Shown here piece after piece: positions 20,811-31,789 of a DNA stretch of 64,000 nt. Made by a program: the position numbers and the translations under genes. The DNA is from Tricholoma matsutake (Eukaryota > Basidiomycota > Agaricomycetes > Agaricales > Tricholomataceae): the NCBI GenBank assembly GCA_026075535.2, contig AP026538.1, forward strand, positions 5,394,001-5,458,000. Direction: 5' to 3'. A model generated the notes under the pieces. It was not told where the DNA came from. It saw nothing but the letters and a program-made list of their open reading frames with translations, and ran no database searches. Position 1 is the first letter of the stretch. Each line of letters starts with the position of its first letter.

Positions 20811-23090
20811 TTAGTCTGAAAATTTCACATTTTTCCTCTTCTCTCTTTTACCAAGGGTTGTGATTAAAATGGCCTTCTGTTGCGCAAGGTCATCAGCTGT
20901 CTTTTGGTGTTGACCCTCTGATTGGTTGATTGTCAGGTTTTGTTGGGATGGGGGTGGGGTCATTGGTTGATAGCTAACCACTAACAATCCTAGGTTGGGT
21001 ATGCTGGCCACTCCTGTGCTGGCCGCTCCTGTGTCCTGGCCACCAAAAAGGGGGCAAGGTTTAGGACATTGTGATGTTTGTTGAGGAGGCAGAGTGGAGT
21101 TGTTGTTTCGGAACAGGGACAGATCAATAGCGGGGTCATTCACATTGTTGCCTGACATGGGTCCCATGTACCTCATGTATGTGTCTCGAGGTATAAGATA
21201 CTGCAGTTCACCTTCACCTGGACCATTAATTGGCTGTGGCTGAGCGACGCCAGCTCTACAGAGTATGTCCATCATCATTTGATGGACTTGTACACCGTTC
21301 AACAGAGTTGCACTTGTGTTTGAGTTGTGTGCCTGTTCTGCTGTTGACCTTTGGCCAGGTTTCTTTGGCTTGGATTTGCCTTTTGCAGCTTTTATGGCTC
21401 TTGATTGTGAATGCGGGTTGGGAGAAGATGCAGCTAAGCCTTGGGATTTTGGGGTCGGGCATGGGCATGGCATGGGAGCGGGAGTGGCTGAGTCAGCACT
21501 GGCCACTGAGTTGTCTGCACTGGGCATGGCAGTGGGGGAGTCTACATCGGGCACAACAGTGGCATCTGCATTATGTTGGCCAGTGTGTTTGCGCATCCAT
21601 CAAGAAGGTGTAGGGCTATTCAAATCATTAGGATATTGTGCAGGAGAGACACTACCATTATGTAGCTTGATTCTTTTGAACCTGAATGCCCTCTCAGGGC
21701 CCTGTGCCATTTGCTGCTGCAGAATGTGGTTGAAGAAGTCTTCTATGACACTCTTTTGCATGTTCCATGGGTCTGTCCATTTGAACCTGGCTGGGAGATA
21801 TTCTGGATTGATGAATGTCAATGTGTGCTCCGCAATTGCTGTGAATGGGACATGGCAAGTACGACCATTGTTCGCTAGTTCTGCATGCAGATAAGTAACA
21901 ACTCATTGAAAAGGAAGTGATCATACTGTAATGCTGCCCAACATACAACTTAAACCATTCCTCCAGCTCTTTTTTCTTGTACAGTGAGCCTTTCCATGGT
22001 GTGGGTAGGATGGGGAACCCATTGCTAGTCATCTCAAGTCAGATTTGTGTTGAGTCACCATGCACTGTTGACCTTGAAGCAACATCTGATGCATGTAAAG
22101 CCTTGATATAACCCATGAAGTGGCGCTTGAGCTCTGTGATCTCATTATTATATGTGTCTATGAAGGATCGTGCAGGGGTGGCCATCAACGATGAAACATT
22201 TTTGTGACTGTGATTGGGAGCAGGATCAGCAATGGCAGCGGAAGATTTTCACTCACGCATCAACAACCATCAAACCATCAGGTGCAGTGTAGGCCGTGAA
22301 TGTCACAGAAAGCACCCCCATTTCTAGCCACTGTTGTTGTGCAGTCTCCTCCACACACTTAACCAGGTTCTTCTCTACTCGACTGCAAAACATCAATAAT
22401 ATCATCAGCAGCGGCAATGGCAATGGGAATGGCAACAGCAACAGAAACAGCAATGGCAATGGGTTAACATACATTCACTTCATTTTCTCTGGATAACCTT
22501 CCCCCTCCATTTTCTCCTGCTCAGCCTCAAGCACTGCCTTTTCCTCTGCAGTCATGCTTTCAAAAACCCTCATGATGGCTGGTAGTCAGTTCTGGAACCA
22601 TCCAGGCATACTTGTGGATGCATCCTGAACACCTAAAATATCTCCGATCTCTTTCCAAACTCAGTCCTGGTGTAAGCTCCAGATCACTTCTGATCGCTTC
22701 ACTTTGAAGTTGTTTGACTTCCTTGAGGAGCCTTTCGTCATTCGCCAGTTGTTCGAAAGCCAGTTTGTTAGTTCCTGGCAATGTGATCAATAATACAACA
22801 TTGAATGGGATGATACCCCACCTTGGCACACATGTGACTCTCCTCTGGATCTATTGGGGTCATCTCAATTGATGCCCAGTAATTAAATATGGTGGGGAGA
22901 ATGTCAGTCTTGAGTATTTGCAATCGGGCAGCTTTTGATTCCTGAGATTGGAATCCATCTTTATAAGGCTTGATGATCTTCCACTCTTCGACCACCTATC
23001 GGCTCCCCACCATCTGTGTCCTGGGTTCTCTGATGGCTCAGGTGGCTTGATGTGGAAGAAGGAATTGTTCTTGCCATTGGGTTTCACTTG
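20811..23090 (-). pseudogene. Uncharacterised multi-exon agaricomycete repeat-family protein
   Basis: Blocks in order on the minus strand: KPNGKNNSFFHIKPPEPSEN (about 23,085-23,025); WKIIKPYKDGFQSQESKAAR then LQILKTDILPTIFNYWASIE (22,985-22,865); EEKAVLEAEQEKMEGEGYPE (about 22,545-22,485); VEETAQQQWLEMGVLSVTFT then AYTAPDGLMV (22,350-22,265); FINPEYLPARFKWTDPWNMQ then KSVIEDFFNHILQQQMAQGP (21,820-21,700); and a low-complexity tail from MRKHTGQHNADATVVPDVDS (21,596) to the stop at 20,811. The order resembles a common agaricomycete hypothetical protein with an LPTIFNYW core. No catalytic motif is seen. Short simple repeats (GGCAAT at about 22,410-22,460) interrupt it. Several TGA stops and frame changes indicate decay. 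Confidence 0.5.
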
Positions 23091-23169
23091 TCATTTGGCA
23101 TGAGGGTCACACGAGGATAACATGAGGTCAATAGTACAATAAATAGCCCATCAACACAATTGATTCCCC

Positions 23170-24005
23170 CCAATCATCATGAGCCTGACAAGAGCTCCTT
23201 ACAAGCAAAAGAGATGATCAAAGAACAATGCCACCCTGTGTGAGGATGATGATGGTGCAGTGGATACTGTCACACATAAGGAAGTTGAGGTCAACATGAG
23301 ACATGGACCAAAAACAAAGCATATCAAGGTTCCCTTGCCTCCAGTTACAGAAGAATGTGGTGAATCAAGTTCAGCTGGTATCCACAACAATCTAGGTCTT
23401 GCTCCAGAATAGGATATGCAAGAACCTCAGGTAATGCTACTGGAACAGGTGAATGCATGAGGACTGATGCTGCTCCCACTCCTGCTCCTGATGCCAATGC
23501 TGAAATTACATTCAGACCACCCACTGCTGATGCCTTGAACAACAGTTACATCCATGTGGTGCATATGAATGGAATACATCACTTGGTGATGGTTACCTGC
23601 CAGTGTCAAGGGGAGCACAGAATTCCCTTGGACCTGGTAAGCAGTAACTTGCTACCCACCAGCTTCAACAAAATATGCACTCTTTTCACCGTGCATGTCC
23701 TGGATCATTTTTGGCTCTGTAATCTGGAATTTAAGGCATCAGCCTACCAGTTTTACCAATTGATTTGGTGCATCACATTGCCAATGAGGCCTGCAGAAGT
23801 GGTCAACCTCTACCATGAGCTTCAGTGCATGTCCTGCTTATGGTGTTGGATGAAAAGATTGAAGTGGGCTGGGTATGGTCACAATCAACTTACCAAGCAT
23901 GGCCTGATGCAGACACTATCACTGATTGATGGCTGTCTCCCCAAATGGGAACATGACCCTGGATCTGAATTAGTGCTAGGATGGAAGGGGCTCCAAGTAT
24001 TTTAG
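23170..24005 (+). pseudogene. KDZ transposase N-terminal region with CxC2-like cysteine cluster
   Basis: The upstream frame (about 23,200-23,412) has VEVNMRHGPKTKHIKVPLPP. The main frame from 23,457 reads VVHMNGIHHLVMVTCQCQGE, then LDLVSSNLLPTSFNKICTLF, TVHVLDHFWLCNLEFKASAY and LYHELQCMSCLWCWMKRLKW with AGYGHN. The order HxNGxHxxxVxxCxCxG, LLPxxFxxxxTxFTxxxLDxF, KxSAYxFYxxL, YxxxxxxxRxWRxLKxxKxAGxxH is that of the CxC2-like domain of fungal KDZ DNA transposons (Iyer and colleagues' family). The conserved CxC pair is present (CQC). It stops at 24,003-24,005, before any DDE residues; the catalytic region is absent here. A C-terminal KDZ fragment lies at the far end of the window on the other strand. 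Confidence 0.75.
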
Positions 24006-24042
24006 AATGTCGCATGCCTTCCATATATATACTTCAGCCTTG

Positions 24043-24135
24043 CACCAGACTCCTTAGAGTTTTCTCTTTGGTTTTCCCTTGCAAGTATTGAGTTCTTAGG
24101 ACTCTGATCATAAGGTTGCCCTTACAATATCTTGG
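24043..24135 (+). repeat. Short dispersed repeat shared with 39,979-40,110
   Basis: CCTTAGAGTTTTCTCTTTGG followed by TTTTCCCTTGC and AAGGTTGCCCTTA occurs here and again, interrupted, at about 39,979-40,110. It separates the KDZ and deaminase coding regions, so their adjacency may result from insertion. Confidence 0.5.
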
Positions 24136-24161
24136 AATGACACATTGCGAAACTCCCATGG

Positions 24162-24911
24162 ATGGTTGATGTCAAGTTCAAGCTTATTGCTATGCCACGG
24201 TCGACAGCACTGGTTGGTTCTTGGGATTACATTCAGCAACTAATTTATCTCATGGTGATGGGTGATGATTCACCATCAGATGTTGCTTTGACTGTGGGGA
24301 AGTACATGAAGAGGATTCAACATATATGCTTCTGCTACCAATCATTCAAGCTATCATTTCATATTTGATGTGTTTTTGGCAATCTGTTGGCACAACCAAT
24401 CCAAGTCAGATAAATCAGGTGAACTGCCAAATTTTAAAGGGGACAAACATTGTGAAGCCATTCTGGCAGCTGTTATCCTATTCCTTGACATGACCTTATG
24501 CAAGGTGGATAATGTAGAAGCCATGACTGAGTTACTAAACCTCCATCAGGTATTTTGGCGTCTTTCAAGTTACCTTGTGCTTCATTTGAAGGTTGATCCA
24601 TCATGCAGAGTTTGTACTGGATTTCAGTGTCAAAGCTCTGCTGCCCTGTTTGCTGGGATTTTATACAAATGTTAGGTGATTTACAGGATGACTTGGACCA
24701 GACCCATCCCTTTGAAGTCCATGGCCATCACAGTATGGTTTATGACATGGAACTGCCACAATTGCTGCCAAGGGACATTTTGGAGAAGATGATAAAATGT
24801 TTCAGATGTTATGTACACATTCAACCTCAAGAGATGCAGGCTCCAGATGTGGGAGGTTTTGTGCACAGCCACAATACTTCTCTCCATAGTGATTCTGGCA
24901 TGAGCATCTAA
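24162..24911 (+). pseudogene. OTT_1508-like (deaminase-fold) domain
   Basis: The frame from 24,370 contains KSDKSGELPNFKGDKHCEAI then LAAVILFLDM, with the H-C-E signature expected for the zinc-binding His and catalytic Glu of OTT_1508-like deaminases. An intron with GTATTT...CATGCAG ends joins LLNLHQ to SLYWISVSKLCCPVCWDFIQ, giving the GVSKxCCxxC zinc-binding pair. FEVHGHHSMVYDMELPQLLP then RDILEKMIKCFRCYV (to about 24,820) matches the GSHxxxxxWxxP segment after the core. The upstream part (24,162-24,368, SDVALTVGKYMKRIQHICFC) is in another frame. Comparative work by Iyer and colleagues placed this family in the deaminase fold with expansion in some basidiomycetes; substrate unknown. Key residues look intact, but a frame change between 24,368 and 24,370 makes this copy doubtful as a working gene. 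Confidence 0.6.
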
Positions 24912-25725
24912 TCCATGACCACCATAGATGCCAATGTGGTCCAGGGTGATGTTTGACAGATGTGTGAATAATGCTGAGGTATGTAGCTTTGCAGTTCCAC
25001 TACATTGTGGCTCTCAGGTACTTACAATGATAGGTGTGTTGAAATAGCAAGGTGGGTTGTCTTCTCTGAGTCATGCTTTGCTTTACTTTACTGTCTATAC
25101 CTCTGAGTCCTTGCAGTATTTGCTACAATTTTCACTTTATCCACATGCATGTTCAACAAGTTGTGGTTTTGTATGTGTACTACTACCATGATTTGATATG
25201 CCAGTTCAGATGCTTCCTTCACCAACAATGTTTTGACTAAACTACTAAGACCTCCAACTCTACCTTGCTGACTCTCAGAGTTCTGATGTAGTGCCAATAC
25301 TTACTAGTTATTCCACAGTCATGCGATATGTTGATATTTGTGACTTGTCATGGTTACCTTGAACTTGAATGTTTGAATGATGAGCAATAAGGCCGCATCT
25401 CATAGCTCTAGACTTCCAGTGCCAGTGCCAATCAGAGGCCGCCTCCAGTAACCACCTCAATGTCCACTGCTTGTTTCATCATGAAAAGGGAAACAGGTGA
25501 GTTGGTCAACTTCCATTTTTACATTACAAGATTCTTCCATAATGTGGATATTGGCCACTGCCTTGACTGTGTTCCATCTGCTATTGGTCAATACCTTGAC
25601 TATATTGCAGGTGATTTTTATTTATTTTTACATTACAAGTATTTTCCATAACATGGTTATTGGCCACTGCTTTGTCTTCTCTCAATAGATCAGACTCGGA
25701 TTACCTCTTTCCTACCCCCACCATC
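24912..25725. other. No recognisable gene
   Basis: Two near-duplicates of CATTACAAG(A/T)xTTxTTCCATAA followed by GGxxATTGGCCACTGC lie at about 25,522-25,565 and 25,630-25,670, roughly 110 bp apart. Otherwise nothing is seen. Confidence 0.35.
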
Positions 25726-26039
25726 ATGGTGATCACTTCCTACACCAAATCGTCATCGACACTAGCCCTCGTCACCACAATGAGGCATTCATCCTTCCAG
25801 GGTGTGATGTAGTTGCATCCCCCTAACACTCGCCCTTGGTGATGAGTCATTTCTCCTGCAAAATGGATAAGCCCTCACAACTTCAAGGCTGCCATCTCAG
25901 GATCTTCACTGGTACTGGAACCTCATCATTGATGGGAAACTCCTCATCCACAATAAAGCCTTCATTTTCTTCCATGGGTGTGATGTAGTTGCATCCCCCT
26001 AACACTCACCCTTGGCAATGAGTCATTTCTCCTGCACAT
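25726..26039. repeat. ~180-bp tandem repeat, left block
   Basis: The unit contains GATGAGTCATTTCTCCTGCA, ATAAGCCC, GAGGCTGCCATCTC-like sequence, TGGGAAACTCCTCATCCAC-like sequence and GTGTGATGTAGTTGCATCCC. The GTGATGTAGTTGCATCCCCC box recurs at 25,803 and 25,979. The same unit continues at 30,918 after the LTR-like element, so the array was split by that insertion. Confidence 0.75.
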
Positions 26040-28247
26040 TGTTGATGATGCTCAACCCGGAAACCCAAGCAAAACCCACAAAATGGCTTTGGATGGTATA
26101 ACACAAGTCAGAGGAAGGATGCAAGGCCCTCTAGACGTCACCTGTCAGATTGACCATCAAATAGCCATAAAAGGACTGCTTGTCGAAGCAGTTCGAAGCT
26201 AAAAGAATGTGTTTTGAGGACTTGTGATGATTTTGGAGATGTTGCAATGATTTTGGAGATGTTGTGATAATTTTCGAGGTGTTGCAATAATTTTTGAGGT
26301 TTTTTCGGAGAAGGTTCAAGGAATTTCGAGTGTGCAAATATGTTCGGACACAAGATCAGGGGACTAGATGAGTAGTAGAAGTGAAGCAAAGGCAAATCGA
26401 GGGAAACAAGAGCAAAAATAGTGTAATGCAAGGAATTTCGAGGAAGTTTAGCATAAAACACCAAACTTCAGACTGAATAAGACTAAACTGAACTCTCAAA
26501 TCACTGTGATCTGGGAGGAAGACAACGACTTTCTTGTTTTTCTTTGTATCTAGTACATCTTTTTATATAAAATAAAGAAAGTACCTAAAAAGGCTAGAGA
26601 ACATGGGGCAAACATGTGGAAAACTTGAGGCAAAAGACAATATAAGTATATCAGAACAATAAAGCGAGCCTAGAAAGGGTGAATATGACACATGATGAAG
26701 AAATAATAAGAAAGAATAGCTAAAAGCAGACTGTCCTTGTTATAAATTGAATAAAACGTCGGAAACTGCTTCGAGCAGATTGTATGTGTGCACATGTGGT
26801 CGAAATGTGTTTGATATACTTGAGATAGTGTCCCATGTGTCCAGCATGCGTCCGAAGATCATTCAAATAGGAAATACTGTGTCCAACGATGTTGTTCAAG
26901 GTTTGATGTTTTTCAAAGATTTTCGAAGTTTCTTCAGACTTCGTTTGTGGCCCGATATCAGTGCAATATTGTTCGACAATGGTAGGGGATACATCTGGCA
27001 TGTATGCGATGATTATTTGGATAGCAATATAGTGTCCAATGTCGATTTGCGATGTTTGATGATTTTCAAAGTCAGTCGAGGAAATATTGGACTTGTTCAA
27101 AGGCCGATATCACTGCAATATTGCTCGAAACTGGTTCGGAACTCGTCGACGATGTTCCAAGTGTATATCCTGAGCTGTACGAAGGTCAGGGGAATTGTAC
27201 TATGGCAGCCGAAGGCATACAAAGAATTTTGAGGTGTCACAAAGAGTTTTGAAGCATTGCAAAGAATTTTGAGGCATTCTCGTGACTTTGTAGAGGTTCA
27301 TAGAGCTTCGTAGAGCTTTGGAGGGGTTCGTAGAACTTTGGAAGGGTTCGTATGGGTTCATAGAGCTTCGACAACAATTGTAGATGTGTTTTCCAAGCTT
27401 GAACGACAAGGTGGACCTAGTGTTTGAAGGTCCAGTTTGGTCCAGTTTTTTGACCATGACTGGCTGCAACTGCAACTGCAACTGGTTGAGACCACGACCC
27501 CCATCTCAGGTGACTGGACTGGACCATGTACAACCGGTCAATATCAGTCCGGTTGCAGTCCACCAACTGATTTCAACCGGTCTTCTACAGGACTGGTCAA
27601 GACCAGTTGAAACCGGTCCTAGAACCAGTCTAGACCAGTTTTTTAGTACTACAAGTCAATACTAACTAAATTCTATTGTATACTTTACATACACCAACTA
27701 CATTCACACTAATTAACACAAAAACAATGTTAGACATAGAAAAAGAAAGAAAAGAAAACTGCCCGCCGGCTTGCGTTTGCAGCAAGGGTGGGCATTGTGT
27801 GGCCAGGTGGCGTGATGATGTTGTTGTGGTATTGCTGATCCCCACTGTTGTTCGCGGGCATGGGTGGTGCATGGGGGTGGTTTGGGGGTGTCGTGTGGTG
27901 GGTGAGTAATGTCGTTAGCCATCATTTGCAGTCCTCCATTAGTCGTCATTGTCATCATCCCCAGCTGCATCGCTATGATGTGGCTGTGGCTGTGGTTGTC
28001 AATGTCCAGGAATTGGCCTTTGCCACCTTGTGAGTCGACATCATTACAAAAAAAAATAAGAATAGTTAGTAAAAGAAAAAAATGAACATAAACTATGGCC
28101 CAAACAATGCAAGCTGTTGTTTAGGCCACTGGGCTTTGTGTTCATTAGCGGTGCTTTTGGGGAGGTAGTAACAGACTTGAAACCTATAAAACAAAACAAC
28201 ATGGTTAGTAGTAAGAATAATAATAATACGAAACTCACCTTGAACAT

Positions 28248-29312
28248 TGATAGGTTGTCTCCTTGGCTCAAAGGTCAATACGTCATTCTAAACACATTCT
28301 AATCACATCGGCTAACTCGCACGAGGTCCCAGAAGCAGCGCGACCACTCCCGACCAAGTCTATTGATTGCGATATCATATCGACCGCGATCGAACATCGT
28401 CGACCATCGTTGACCATCATCGAGCATCATCGATCGATATCGTGAGACTATGAGTGACATCGGGCGCCGCATTTGTTATCTTTATGGTGGAATACCATGC
28501 ACCAGGAAGGATTCCAACTCGTGCCCAAACCTGCTGATAGTAGGTCAGCCTCATTCCAAGTCCCTATCGTGCACAGAACCCACTGGATGAATTATTGCAA
28601 GACTTAGCATGATTTATACACAAAGGACAGTCCCCTTTCAGTTCTATACCCTTTATTACTCTTTCATCATATGATATATATCTTTCTTGTTCAGATTCCA
28701 GTCTCCTTTTTGGCCTTGTGCCTTAACTCATATCTTTTGCCTCATGTTCTACACATGTTTCTCATTCCATTTTAGGAAGTTTCTTTAAAACATATAAAAC
28801 TCTGTAGTATCTACTTGGAAATACAAGAAATAGCCTTCACCTATCGTCTTGTATACAGTTCTAAGCATCCAATCAACCTTCTAAAACAATCTAAGTCTAT
28901 GGGTTTTCTCAATCGACGAGAAACCTCTGCAATCATTGCATCCTCGATCCTCCTTTGATCCTCTTGTTGCTAGCACTAGTAACCAGTTCAACACTTCATA
29001 GCCATTTGCTATACCCTTTGTATACTATCAACCTATCAAAAGGTCCTTGAAATTCACATGTCGACCATTGACGATAGAACTCATTCGCCATCAATCTCAT
29101 TGATCTTCCTCGATATTGATTGATACTCAATCAGACCATGGCAAACACCTTTGATTCCTATAGCACTACCTTCACAACTAGTACCAACTAGTTATCTTCC
29201 CATTGGTTAGACCACAAACATTCGGAACAACTTGCACCCTTCCTCAGACTCAACACAAATATCATTGATTGCCTCATCAGCAGTTTAGGTGGTTTTCCCG
29301 GGTTGAGTATCA
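28248..29312 (-). repeat. LTR-like repeat copy e, nested in the hAT element
   Basis: On the minus strand it starts TTGATGATACTCAACCCGGG (29,315 downward) and ends GACAACCTATCA (about 28,248). It is similar along its whole length to 57,387-58,577, sharing AATCACATCGGCTAACTC, GGTCAGCCTCATTCCAAGTC and TTTAAAACATATAAAACTC. It is richer in CpG (for example 28,370-28,445) than most repeats here, which may indicate a younger insertion. Confidence 0.7.
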
Positions 29313-29315
29313 TCA

Positions 29316-30185
29316 ATGTGCATGATGTGGCATGTTTCCAGCCATGTGTCTCACCATTCAGTGCCATTTGATGTGGTGGAAGGGGCCCTCCCATTCGTGT
29401 TGCTGTTCATCATCCCCCCCTGCATTTGTGTTGTCATTTGTCATCCCCTCACTGTTGTCAGCACCTCCATCTCCCCCTGTGAGCAGTGGCTCATTGTCAA
29501 GAACCATTCCTCACCCAATTGGAACCTGCATCTATCCGACCCTTTCCTGCACGTCGAACATGACTTTTGTCTACGCCTCCCAATTTCATTCCCGGCCACC
29601 TTGCACTGCCCACAGTGCTGTGCATCAGGCCGCCCTGTACAGCATCCACGGCTGCCTTTCCAAGGCTGCCATCTCTATTGCAAATTCGACTACAGATTCC
29701 TGTGCAGCTCCCACTAGATAATTTATCTATGCAGTCAAGACACTGCCGCAGTTTTCGTTCCTGTTCCGCATTATTCCAGACTACAGTATTTAAGCTTAGT
29801 TAGTTTTGCCTTGTATTCCTCAGTTTGTATATCGACATAGACTTGACTTTAATCTGCCAATCCAAACCTCCTTCTACTCCAACCTCAGTACTCTAAGAGT
29901 CTGAACTCCATTCGACTCAACCTCCAGTCTCCCTCTGAAGTTCTAACCTCATCTGAACTTAACCTAAGTCCCTCTGTACTCCTTCCCATGTTTTCCCGCA
30001 CTTTCCCATTCCTACCTCCAAACCTCCAACTTGAAATTAGGACACCAGACGAGGTGAAGGGCGCAGCTTCTTGCAAGCTGAAGCCAAGTCCTTTCTGTTT
30101 CCCTCCTGCTGAATCTGCAATGACCTGACAACCTTCTGTAAATAACATCTGCAGTGTCCGATTGGATTCCGACGAACCTTCCAGG
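29316..30185. other. Unassigned segment inside the hAT element
   Basis: Two plus-strand frames (29,316-29,717 and 29,332-29,721) are open but show no known motif. The stretch 29,860-30,110 is rich in AACCTCC/TCCAACCTC. No gene can be assigned. Confidence 0.3.
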
Positions 30186-30917
30186 ATCAGTTCTTAACAC
30201 TCGTAGGCGGGGTGGTGGTGCTATGTGATGTGGCATTGGTAGTGGTGCGGCGGCATAGGGTGGTGGTACCACATTGTTGTTGTTGTTGTTGTTGTCGCCC
30301 ACCGATATCACACCTAAAAAAGAAAACAAAATGGTTAGTAGAAAAAAAAGAAATCAAGAAAAATACAAACATACCTATGGGCCAAAATGATGACTAGCGA
30401 TGTTTGGGCCCACTTTGCATTTGTTCACTTGTGGTGCAGTAGATGGGTGGACAGGGGAGAGGTGGGCAGCATTGTGGGTAACAGTGGTTGTGGGAGTTTT
30501 TTTGGCAAGCGGCACCACTTGTGTTTTTGGGAGCACAAACACAACCACATGGTCTGTGCACATCCATGGGTATATAAACACCCACCGAACAACTAATATT
30601 TCGGTCTCGTACCACCTAGCAAAATAGTATAATTAGTTATGATTAGTATTTATACTAGTTCTTTTTTCTTCTTATCTACAAAACTTTATGTGTATATGTA
30701 GTGCATTCTGTATACTATGAAAAGACCAGTTGCAACTGCAACTGGTTTTGTAATGGTTTTTGAATATCTTCTAAACTGGGCAACTGGCAACCCAACTGCC
30801 TCTAAAAGTGAGCAACTGCAACCAAAAAATGGACCAGACCGAGTGTCAGTCCAGTGTGGTCTTTGGTCTTTTTCTGGTCCATAGGACTGGACCTTCAAAC
30901 ACTAGGTGGACCTATCA

Positions 30918-31410
30918 TCGTATAAGCCCTCACAACTTTGAGGCTGCCATCTCCGGATCCTTGCTAGCACTATAACCTTATCAATGGGAAACCCTTCATC
31001 CACAACAAGACATTCTTTCAGGGCATTGGATCCCTCCCTCTAATGCTTGCCCTTGGTGGCGAGTCATTTCTCCTGAAAAACGCATAAGCCCCTGCAGCTT
31101 TGAGGCTGCCATCTCAGGATCTCCACTGGCACTGGATCTTCTTCATCTGGAAAGCCCTTGTCGACACAACGAGGCATTCACCTTTTCTTCTGGGTTCTGG
31201 GGTGTGATGCAGTTGCATCCCCCTAATGCTCACCCTGGTGATGAGTCATTTCTCCTGCAAATCACATAAGCCCTTGCCACTTTGAGGCTGCCACCTCCAG
31301 ATCTTTACTGGCACTGTAACTTATCAACAGGAAGCCCCTTGTCCACAACAAGGCATTCATTTTCTTCCAAGACATGATGTTGTTGCACCCCCTTAATGCT
31401 TGCCTCCCAT
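30918..31410. repeat. ~180-bp tandem repeat, right block
   Basis: About three units of the array described at 25.7 kb. TTTGAGGCTGCCATCTCCGG, GAGTCATTTCTCCTG and TGCATCCCCCTAATGCT-like boxes recur at spacings of about 170-180 bp. Variation between units is mostly transitions. Confidence 0.75.
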
Positions 31411-31789
31411 CTTGAAAGCTATCTGTCTCAATTTGCACTATTATTCAAACTTCATGGTTATTATCTCTACTGACTAGAATGACAATAATTAAACTTGTTT
31501 GTTAACTGGATTGAAATAGTGGGTATCTACACAGACAATTGTTTAATTAAATACCATATGGTTGCAGGTGCTCAAGGGGATGCATGAAGGAGGTGATGAT
31601 GTGTTGATGGGACAGACAACTGGGATAACCATGGTGACACTGAGGATGAGGGAGTTTTTGCTTCACAGGTCCCTTTAACCATAGTGATGTCCATTCACCA
31701 TCAATGATCTTTGAATTACACCCTCACCAGAGATGGGTGAAGCCATCATACCAAATTATGTCACTTAGACAATGACTCAGATCTGAGTC
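31411..31789. other. No gene assigned
   Basis: AT-rich. The last 200 bp could be the start of the following transposase, but no frame is convincing. Confidence 0.3.

Larger units (their letters stand above)
27418..30904. mobile_element. 3.49-kb hAT-type element with intron-rich cargo and nested LTR
   Basis: The ends TAGTGTTTGAAGGTCCAGT and ACTGGACCTTCAAACACTA are perfect inverted complements, and GGTGGACC is duplicated exactly at 27,410-27,417 and 30,905-30,912. The 8-bp duplication and TAGTG ends fit the hAT superfamily. Subterminal regions are full of GACCGGTT and GACTGGAC motifs, plausible transposase-binding sites. No hAT transposase is present. Inside, minus-strand exon/intron structure is visible: a GTATGT...CTACTAACC...TTTTTAG intron at about 30,375-30,310, and a GTGAGT...CTACTAACC...TTATAG intron at about 28,240-28,183. 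These belong to the cargo family also found in elements A, B and C. A second LTR-like repeat (28,248-29,312) is nested within it. Confidence 0.85.
26040..30917 (+). mobile_element. LTR-like element copy d, interrupted by a hAT element
   Basis: The left end TTGTTGATGATGCTCAACCC at 26,038 abuts the tandem repeat. The sequence then matches copy c. After the internal hAT insertion (27,418-30,904 plus one duplicated 8-mer), five bases remain before the tandem repeat resumes: ...GGTGGACC-TATCA. The terminal ACCTATCA is also how the reverse-strand copies near 28,248 and 57,387 end, so the unit is about 1.39 kb once the hAT is removed. CATTG and CATCG flank it as a possible imperfect 5-bp duplication. 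The size, TG...CA ends and dispersion suggest a solo LTR; no internal gag-pol was seen attached. Confidence 0.6.

Noticed and set aside
28318..28445. CG-rich ATCGATCG stretch as a regulatory island
   Set aside because: It lies within an LTR-like repeat and recurs at about 57,480-57,730, so it is part of that repeat.
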